NCBI RefSeq assembly: GCF_963675165.1
Contig: NC_087377.1
Span: 6,014,042-6,078,041 of the forward strand
Direction of reading: 5' to 3'
Source: Halichondria panicea
Lineage: Eukaryota; Porifera; Demospongiae; Suberitida; Halichondriidae
DNA: 64,000 nucleotides
The stretch's first letter is position 1, and each line of letters opens with the position of its first letter. The position numbers and the translations under genes were made by a program. The notes beneath the pieces were generated by a model. The model was given only the letters and a program-made list of their open reading frames with translations. It had not been told where the DNA came from and searched no databases. Positions 56,366 to 64,000 of this stretch are shown here, piece after piece.

Positions 56366-57962
56366 TTAATCAAAATAAATAGTAGTAGATCTAGTAAGCT
56401 TAGTAAAATGTATCATATTGGTTTCACAGTTACCACAAAAGCATAGCTTGGCACAAATGTCACAACAAACACACTTACTACCCATATCGTTGTGAACGTA
56501 ATTATCCATATCTGTGAATAGGAAATCGCGTCGGCATTTATCACAGTTTGAGGCATATTCTTTAATGTCTGTATCAACAGGGTGGTGAGTGGTTGCTTGA
56601 AGTAGTGTGACTGATGACAGATGTCCATCTCTGCCAGCCCGACCAGTTTCTTGAATGTAAGAACTATTGTCATCCGGCAGCCTCACATCAGCGCAATCTA
56701 CCCCCATACCAAAGGCAACAATTCTCAGGTTTTCTTACTCGGAAGTTGAAAAATGTGCGTATCATTTACGGTCAGTCGTTCAGTATTTTTCTTTGGAGAG
56801 AGTTAGGCACCAATTTCACAGAGCCTGTTTATGCTCCTGATGTACCCTCATTCCGCATGGTAGACATGTTTACTAGCGTTACAGATGCTGGGCACAAAAC
56901 AGAAATTATACTTCTTCAACTCCATTAAACACTCCAATACAGTAAAAGAGATTCTTTTTAGAAGGATTTACATAGGGTGACTTTAGCCCGATTGTCTTGC
57001 TGACAGAGTAACGAATGGTTTTTGTGGCTGTCGCTGTTTTTGTGGCTGTCGCTGTAACAGCCATTACATTCACACCTATTGGTAATAGGCTTCTCACTTC
57101 ACCAATTCTATCCATGACAGGCCTAAAAGTCTCACCCCTATAAAACAATAATTATATCATTATTTACCTACTTAAGATTATAATTACGAGTATAATATAT
57201 ACAAGTGCATTTGTTATGTGGCTTACCATTTCTTCACACAATGTGCCTCATCAATCACAAAGGCCTTCAAACGATTAGCATAAACATCGCCTTCCAGCAA
57301 TTTTCTCCACTTTCGGTTTCCAATCATCATCTCTGGCGTAAAGAAAATTAACTGATACGCACCTCTGCACACACCATCTTGTACTTCAATGTCCACATTT
57401 TCTCCTGAAACTAGTGCCGAGGACAATCCCTTGGAAGAAAAAAATGCCACCTGCATTGGAATCAACATAGTTACTAATTTTGCTTGTCAGTCTGTGCGAG
57501 TTATAATTATTCGCTATAATTATGTACGACACATGCAGTGATGTGAATGTTATCATGTTCAGGGCTTCAGGCATACTTGAATGTTTCTGTCAACACGAAC
57601 ATGCAATTGCAAGAGTGAAAAGGGTCACGTGTTATCTTCACTTGTGAGAGTATAGTTTAATACATGCATGGCATGCCTTTTTAATCATGATAAACCCTAA
57701 ACCAGCCTACGTGATCTTTCATAATAGCTAGCAGAGGAGTCCCTACTATCACCAGTGAATATCCAATATCCTTTCTCCTTTTGAAGGATTTTATCAAAGG
57801 TGAATGGCAAACAAGCATAGCACAGGACTTTTCCCAAATCCTGTTGGAAGAACAGTCTTTCTTTCCCATAAAAGCACTCACAACATCCATCTGTTCAGGT
57901 TTCACACTTGGATAGCCCAACTCTCTGGCAGCTGAGCAGATGCTTTCAGTCAAAATACTCAT
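56366..57962 (-). pseudogene. RecQ-type helicase, broken by frameshifts and a local inversion
   Basis: The ATG at 57962 opens MSILTESICSAARELGYPSV, then KPEQMDVVSAFMGKKD. The Walker A site LPTGFGKS is at about 57850-57827 in a shifted frame, followed by TPLLAIMKDHV. The next exons (57468, 57148) hold FVIDEAHCVKKW (DEAH box), GETFRPVMDRIGEVRSLLPI, VNVMAVTATATKT (motif III) and KKNLFYCIGVF. The domain then jumps: the piece RELGTNFTEPVYAPDVPSFR plus MVDMFTS lies on the opposite strand (about 56735-56925), so about 190 bp has been inverted. Coding resumes on the minus strand at 56730: LRIVAFGMGVDCADVR, then DNSSYIQETGRAGRDGHLSS (motif VI), and a Cys-rich tail (CDKCRRDFLF, CVCCDICAKLCFCGNC) that could bind zinc. 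An 18-bp in-frame duplication at 57019-57054 repeats TATATK. The gene cannot make an active helicase as it stands. Confidence 0.8.
56735..56925 (+). other. Inverted internal segment of the helicase gene
   Basis: On the plus strand this segment reads VRIIYGQSFSIFLWRELGTN then FTEPVYAPDVPSFRMVDMFT, the stretch that in RecQ proteins lies between motifs III and V. The rest of the gene is on the minus strand. Breakpoints fall next to CAATTCTCAGG (56730) and ACTTCTTCAACTCC (about 56925). Confidence 0.7.
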
Positions 57963-58162
57963 AGTTTACTTTATTCAATTCAACTTGATATGTCAGCTGA
58001 GAAGCCAGGTTTAGCTGGGAAGCCACAATATGCATTACGTGATCACTCTGCAATCTGATTGGTGCTGCATGATTTTCTGCAGCAGAACGAATGCTAGATA
58101 GGGCTGAAACTCGTCCCCCCATTTTTATGGCCGGGGACGGGCACGCCCATCTACGATTACCT

Positions 58163-58620
58163 ATGAATCTGCTTTTGTGCAGCAGGATTTCATCAGTATA
58201 TGATATGTACATCAGGATCTAACTAAACTGGAACAAATGCTTATTTTATAATTAGTTTTACAAGGAAATTTCATGTTAATTGGTCACATGATAATCACGT
58301 GATCTTTATTTTTGATTAAGGAAACTTAAATTTTTATGAGAAAACAAATCAAATTAATATGTTTAATATCGCACACTTTTCAATGTATGTGACGTTGGCC
58401 TTTTCTTGATTCTGGACGTGCCTTAATGCACCTGAGCAGGCGAGCGTGCGCAAATTGTGCACAACTGGGTGCACGGAAGTCTAGGTTGTGAAAAACTGCA
58501 ACATTGTCATGGTCATCCGTCTACTTTCGCTACGATCAATTTTCATATCAAGAACAAGCAGCGGTGCTGCTTCTTCTCATCCAACATATTGCAGCTGGCG
58601 TTCCTCCAACAAATCCTGCC
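58163..58620. other. Non-coding stretch before the GT satellite
   Basis: No recognised gene. Open frames starting at 58457 run directly into the satellite and are artefacts of its composition. Confidence 0.5.
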
Positions 58621-58703
58621 GTGTGTGGTGTGTGTTGTGGTGTGTGATGGGAGGGGGTGTGCATGCCGTGTGGTGTGTGCGTATGCCCGTGTGTGTTGGT
58701 GTG

Positions 58704-58741
<38 letters not shown>

Positions 58742-59434
58742 TGTGTGTGTGTGGAGAGGGGTGTGCACGCCGTGTGTGTGTGTGTGTGGTGTGCACGCCG
58801 TGTTTGTGTGGTGTGTGTGGAGGGGGTGTGCACGCCGTGTGTGTGGTGTGTGTGCCGTGTGAGTGTGTGTGTGCGTGTGTGTGTGTGGAGAGGGGTGTGC
58901 GTGTGTGTGTTGTGTGTTTTGGGCGTGCACACCCCCCCCACACACACACACACGGCGAGACACCCCCTCCACACACACAACACACCACACTTGCACACAT
59001 CACACGCCTGCACACCCCCTCCCAACACACACCACACACGGCGTGCACACACCCCCCACACACACACAAACACGGCGTGCACACCCCCTCCACACACCAC
59101 ACACACATGGCGTGCACACCCCCCCACACACCCCCCCACACACACACGTGCACACCACACACACACCCCCCCCCACACACAAATATGGTGTGCACACCAC
59201 ACACACACAGTGCACACCCCCCCCACACACACACGTGCACACCCCCCCCCCTCCACCCACACACACCCCCCCCACACACAGACGTGCACACCACACACAC
59301 ACCCCCCCCACACACAAATATGGTGTGCACACCACACACACACAGTGCACACCCCCCCACACACACACGTGCACACCCCCCTCCACCCACACACACACAG
59401 TGCAGTGGGGAGGGGCCATGTGGTGTGTTGTGTG

Positions 59435-59469
<35 letters not shown>

Positions 59470-60812
59470 TGTGCACGCCGTGTTTGTGTGTGTGTGGTGT
59501 GTTATGTGTGTGTGTGTATGTGTGGTGTGTGCGTGTGTGTGGAGAGGGGTGTGCACGCCGTGTGTGTGTGTGTGGTGTGTGGTGTGTTATGTGTGTGTGT
59601 ATATGTGTGGTGTGTGCGTGTGTGTGGAGAGGGGTGTGCACGCCGTGTGTGTGTGTGTGGTGTGCACGCCGTGTTTGTGTGCATGTGTGTTGTGTGTGTG
59701 TGTGTGTGGTGTGTGTGTGTGAGTGTGTGAGTGTGTGTATGGTGTGCACGCGTGTGGTGAGTGTGTGTGGTGTGTTGTGTGTGTGGTGTGTGTGTGTGTG
59801 TGTGTGTGGTGTGCGGTGTGCACGCGCGTGTGTGGTGTGTGTGTCTGTGTGTGGTGTGTGTGTGTGTGTGTGTGGGAGGGGTGTGTGTGTGTGGGGGTGT
59901 GCACGCCGTGTGTGTGCCGTGTGAGTGTGTGTGGGGGTGTGCACGCCGTGTGTGTGCCGTGTGAGTGTGTGTGTGCGTGTGTGTGGTGTGTGCGTGTGTG
60001 TGTGTGGAGGGGGGTGTGAGTGTGTGTGCTGTGTTGTTTTTTGTGTGTGTGTGGAGGGGGTGTGCACGCCGTGTTTGTGTGTGTGTGTGTGTGTGTGGTG
60101 TGCACGCCGTGTTTGTGTGCACACCGTGTGTGTGTGGGGGAAGTGTGCACGCCGTGTTTGCGTATGTGTGTGTGTGGTGTGTGTGGCCGTGTGTGTGTGG
60201 TGTGTGTGGTGTGCACGCCGTGTTTGTGTGCACACCGTGTGTGTGGGGGGGGTGTGCACGCCGTGTTTACGTGTGTGTGTGTGTGGTGTGTGTGGCCGTG
60301 TGTGTGTGGTGTGTGTGGCCGTGTGTGTGTGGTGTGTGTGGCGTGCACACCGTGTGTGTGTGCGTGTGGGGGGCGGGGTGTGCGGTTTTGTGTGTGTAGT
60401 GTGTTCGGGGGGTGTGTGGTGTTTGTGTGTGTTGTGTGTGTGTGTGTGTGGGGGGGTCCGTGTGTGTGTGTGTGTGTGGTGGGGTGTGTGCATGCCTTGT
60501 GTTTGTGTTTGTGTGTGTTGGGCGGGTGTGTACACACCGTGTGTGTTGTGTGTGTGTGTGTGGGGGTGTGTGCACACTGTGTGTGGTGTGTGTGGTGTGT
60601 GCAAGCTGTGTGGGGGGGCCATGTGTGTGTGTGTGTGGAGGGGGCGTGTTTGTGTGTGTGTGTGGGCGGTGTGCACGCTGTGTGTGTGAGTGGACGGGGT
60701 GTGCATGCCGTGTTTGTGTCTGGTGTATGTGTGTGGTGTGTGTGGGAAGGGGGTGTGTAGGCCGTGTGATGTGTGCGTGTGTGGTGTGTGCTAGCCATGT
60801 GTGTTGGTGTAA

Positions 60813-60843
<31 letters not shown>

Positions 60844-60955
60844 TGTGGTGTGTGCATGTGTGTGGAGAGGGGTGTGCACGCCGTGTGTGTGTGTGTGGTG
60901 TGTGCGTGGTGTGTGCGTGTGTGTGGTGTGTTGTGTGTGTGTTGTGTGTGTGTGT

Positions 60956-61008
<53 letters not shown>

Positions 61009-61060
61009 TGTGGAGAGGGGTGTGCACGCTGTGTGTGTGGGTGTGGTATGCACGCGTGTG

Positions 61061-61120
<60 letters not shown>

Positions 61121-64000
61121 GAGGGGGGTGTGCACGCCGTGTGTGTGCCGTGCGAGTGTGTGTGCGTGTGTGTGTGTGGAGAGGGGTGTGCGTGTGTGTG
61201 GTGTGTTGTTTTTTGTGTGTGTGTGTGGAGTGGGTGTGCACGCCGTGTGTGTGTGTGTGTTGTGCACGCCATGTTTGCGTGTGTGTGTGTGGTGTGAACG
61301 CCGTGTGTGTGTGTGCGTGTGGGGGGGCGGGGTGTGCACGCCGTGTTTGTGTGTGTGTGTGTGGTTTTGTGTGTGTGTAGTGTGTTCGGGGGGTGGTGTT
61401 GTGTGTGTGTTGGGGAGGCCGTGTGTGTGTGTTGTGTGTGTGGTGGGGTGCGTGCATGCCTTGTGTTTGTGTGTGTTGGGCGGGTGTGTGCACGCCGTGT
61501 GTGTTGTGTGTGTGTGTGTGGGGGTGTGTGCACGCTGTGTGTGGGGAGGGCTGTGTGGTGTGTGGTGTATGTGGGGGGGCCGTGTGTGTGTGTGTGTGTG
61601 GAGGGGGTGTGCCCGCCGTGTTTGTGTGTGTGTGTGGGGGGGTGTGCACGCCGTGTGTGGTGTTTGTTGGGAGGGGGTGTGCAGGCGGGTTATGTGTGCA
61701 AGCCGTGTGTGTGTGGTGTTATGTGTGTGTGGTGTGTGTGTGTGTGGAGGGGGTGTCACGCCGTGTGTGTGTGTGGGGGGGTGTGCATGCCGTGTGTGGT
61801 GTGTGGGTGAGGTGTGTGTTGTGAGGGGTGTGCAGGTGTGTGATGTGGCAAGCCGTGTGTGTGTGGTGTATTGTGTGTGCGTGTCTGTGTGTGGTGTGTG
61901 TGTGGAGGTGGTGTGCACGCCGTGTTTGTGTGTGTGTGTGTGGGGGGGTGTGCACGCCGTGTGTGGTGTGTGTTGGGGGGGGTGTGCAGGCGTGTGATGT
62001 GTGCAAGCCGTGTGTGTGTGGAGGTGGTGTGCACGCCGTGTTTGTGTGTGTGTGGGGGGGGGTGTGCACGCCGTGTGTGGTGTGTGGCGTGTGATGTGTG
62101 CAAGCCGTGTGTGTGTGTTGTGTGTTGTGTGTGTGGTGTGTGTGTGTGTGGAGGGTGTGTCACGCCGTGTGTGTGTGTGGGGGGGTGTGCATGCCGTGTG
62201 TGGTGTGTGGGTGAGGTGTGTGTTGTGAGGGGGTGTACAGGTGTGTGATGTGGCAAGCCGTGTGTGTATGTGGTGTGTTGTGTGTGTGTGGTGTGTTGTG
62301 TGTGTGTGTCTGTGTTTTGTGTATGTGTGGAGGTGGTGTGCACGCCGTGTTTGTGTGTGTGTGGCGGGGGTGTGCACGCCATGTGTGGTGTGTGTTGGGA
62401 AGAGGTGTTGGGAAGGGGTGTGCAGGCGTGTGATGTGTGCAAGCCGTGTGTGTGGTGTGTTGTGTGTGTCTGTGTGTGGTGTGTGTGTGGAGGTGGTGTG
62501 CACGCCGTGTTTGTGTGTGTGTGTGGGGGGGTGTGCACGCCGTGTGTGGAGTGTGTTGGGAGGGGGTGTGCAGGCGTGTGATGTGTGCAAGCCGTGTGTG
62601 TGTGGTGTGTTGTGTGTGTGTGTGTGGAGGGGGTGTCACGCCGTGTGTGTGTGTGTGTGGGGGGGTGTGCACGCCGTGTGTGGTGTGTGTTTGGTGTGGT
62701 GTGTATTGGGAGGGGGTGTGCAGGCCGTGTGGTGTGTGCGTGTGTGTGATGTGTGCATGCCGAGTGTGTATGTGTGGAGAGAGTGTACACGCCGTGTTTG
62801 TGTGTAGTGTGTGTGGAGAGGGGGTGTGCAGGCCGTGTGGTGTGTGCAAGCCGTGCGTGTGGTGTGTGTGGTGTGTGTGTGTGGAGGGAGTGTGCACGCC
62901 GTATTTGTGTGTGGTGTGTGTGGAGAGGTGGTGTGTGTGGTGTGTATGTGTGGAGGGAGTGTGCACGCCGTGTTTGTGTGTGGTGTGTGTGGGGAGGTGT
63001 GCAGGCCGTGTGGTGTGTGCAAGCCGTGTGTGTGTGTGGTGTGTTGTGTGTGTGTGTATGTGTGTGGTGTATGTGGGGAAGGGGTGTGCAGGCCATGTGT
63101 GGTTTTTTGTGTGTGTGTGTGTGGTGTGTGTGTGTGGACGGGGTGTGCACGCCATGTTTGTGTGTGGTGTATGTGTGTGGTGTGTGTAGGAAGGGGGTTT
63201 GTGGAGGGAGTGTGCACGCCGTGTTTGTGTGTGGTGTGTGTGCGGAGGGGGTGTGCAGGCCGTGTGGTGTGTGCAAGCCGTGTGTGTGTGTTGTGTGTGT
63301 GTATGTGTGTGGTGTGTGTGGGGAGGGGGTGTGCAGGCCATGTTGTGTGTTGTGTGTTGTGTGTGTGTGTGTGGTGTGTGTGTGGTGTGTGTGTGTGGTG
63401 TGTTGTGTGTGTGTGTATGTGTGTGGTGTGTGTGGGGAGGGGTGTTGCAGGCCATGTTGTGGTGTGTTGTGTGTGTGTGTGTGGTGTGTGTGTGGTGTGT
63501 GTGTGTGTATGTGTGTGTGGACGGGGTGTGCACACCGTGTTTGTGTGTGGTGTAAGTGTGTGGTGTGTGTGGGAAGGGGGTGTGCAGACCGTGTGGTGTG
63601 TGCGTGTGTGGTGTGTGCTAGCCGTGTGTGTGGTGTGGTGTGTGGAGGGAGTGCACGCCGTGTTTGTGTGCGGTGTGTGTGGAGAGGTGGTGTGTGCAAG
63701 CCGTGCGTGTGGTGTGTGTGTGGTGGGTGTGTGTGGAGGGAGTGTGCACGCCGTGTTTGTGTGGTGTGTGCAAGCCGTGTGTGTGTGTGGTGTGTTGTGT
63801 GTGTGTGTGTATGAGTGTGGTGTGTGTGTGGTGTGTGTGGGGAGGGGGTGTGCAGGCCATGTGGTGTGTGGTGTTTTGTGTGTGTGTGTGTGGTGTGTGT
63901 GGTGTGTGTGTGTGTGAGTGTGTAAGTGTGTGTGGACGGGGTGTGCACGCCGTGTTTGTGTGTGGTGTATGCAGGCCATGTGGTGTGTGGTGTTTTGTGT
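58621..64000. repeat. Large GT-rich satellite, runs off the window
   Basis: More than 5.3 kb built of GTGTGTG runs punctuated by recurring modules GTGTGCACGCCGTGT, GTGTGCAGGCCGTGTGGTG, TGTGTGCAAGCCGTGTGTG and GGAGGGGGTGTG, in a loose higher-order order of roughly 80-130 bp per set. From 58931 to 59402 the plus strand switches to the complementary CA/C-rich sequence, then back. Within that block a segment of about 130 bp is duplicated (about 59150-59230 and 59280-59360). Open frames of 300-700 codons in it arise only because the repeat lacks stop triplets. Confidence 0.95.

Larger units (their letters stand above)
52833..58153. mobile_element. 5321-bp element with DUF6589 gene and RecQ-type helicase gene
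   Basis: Terminal inverted repeats of 54 bp (52833-52886 and 58100-58153) differ at one position; they begin TAGATGGGCGTGCCCGTCCC. Directly against the ends the flanks share the 9-mer CGATTACCT (52824-52832 and 58154-58162). The left flank also contains an earlier GATTACCTATGAATC, so a longer duplication with filler is an alternative reading. Inside, a multi-exon DUF6589 gene runs on the plus strand and a RecQ-like helicase gene runs convergently on the minus strand; their ends are about 90 bp apart. Few or no other coding segments remain. Confidence 0.85.

Noticed and set aside
58457..63979. Many open frames of 100-730 codons on both strands, rich in Cys/Val or His/Thr
   Set aside because: They read through a GT/CA repeat that lacks stop triplets in most frames; no domains, no splice logic, same pattern in several frames at once.
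1..64000. tRNA, rRNA or other structured RNA genes
   Set aside because: No cloverleaf with A/B box promoter motifs or rRNA-like stretch could be recognised by eye; a covariance-model scan would be decisive.

Overview
The window looks like repeat-rich eukaryotic DNA from an early-branching animal, most likely a demosponge. Short introns with GTAAG/YAG borders split most coding stretches, there are no bacterial-style operons, and the DNA is AT-rich. The mobile elements (P, CACTA, hAT, piggyBac, Mutator-like, Copia, Gypsy, BEL) are of kinds common in sponges and cnidarians. The species call is inference. Almost every recognisable protein belongs to a transposable element. The one good host gene is a small Death-domain gene on the minus strand (6812 to 3621, two exons, a 2.8 kb intron).

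Layout. 1-12 kb: mostly non-coding, with the Death-domain gene, several nested hairpin elements, a Mutator-like short-element family whose ends read TAGCCTC, and a decayed reverse transcriptase (10.1-11.0 kb). 13-16.6 kb: a P-type (THAP9-like) transposase on the minus strand facing an unnamed partner gene on the plus strand, followed by a deleted piggyBac copy bounded by TTAA. 17.7-21.1 kb: a CACTA element with divergent accessory and transposase genes; the transposase is split by a 693-bp Mutator-like element with a 9-bp duplication. 21.1-24.7 kb: Gypsy gag/protease remnant, piggyBac transposase remnant and tandem repeats. 24.7-27.7 kb: decayed Copia element. 27.9-32 kb: Tc1/DDE_3 remnant, an unnamed minus-strand gene, a second piggyBac copy and a second P-type locus. 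32.5-33.6 kb: a complete 1.1 kb Mutator-like non-autonomous element. 34.4-36.7 kb: an unnamed transposon-like gene and a Gypsy gag fragment. 37.8-40.8 kb: a nearly intact hAT element (ZMYM1-like transposase) with one frameshift. 41 kb: BEL/Pao fragment. 44.9-52.4 kb: a second copy of the 1.1 kb Mutator-like element, into which a complete 6579-bp CACTA element has inserted; the copy at 33.5 kb preserves the empty site. 52.8-58.15 kb: a 5321-bp element with 54-bp terminal inverted repeats carrying a DUF6589 gene and, on the opposite strand, a RecQ-type helicase gene. 58.6-64 kb: a GT-rich satellite running off the window end, with a 470-bp block of opposite strand polarity.

How the parts work together. 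The window is a layered stack of insertions, and target duplications let the order be read in several places. Three elements share a two-gene plan: P transposase plus partner (convergent), CACTA transposase plus DNA-binding-like accessory (divergent, seen twice independently), and DUF6589 plus RecQ helicase (convergent). The least familiar is the DUF6589/RecQ element. A second window-wide feature is the density of perfect 8-49 bp tandem duplications, many of which break transposon reading frames.
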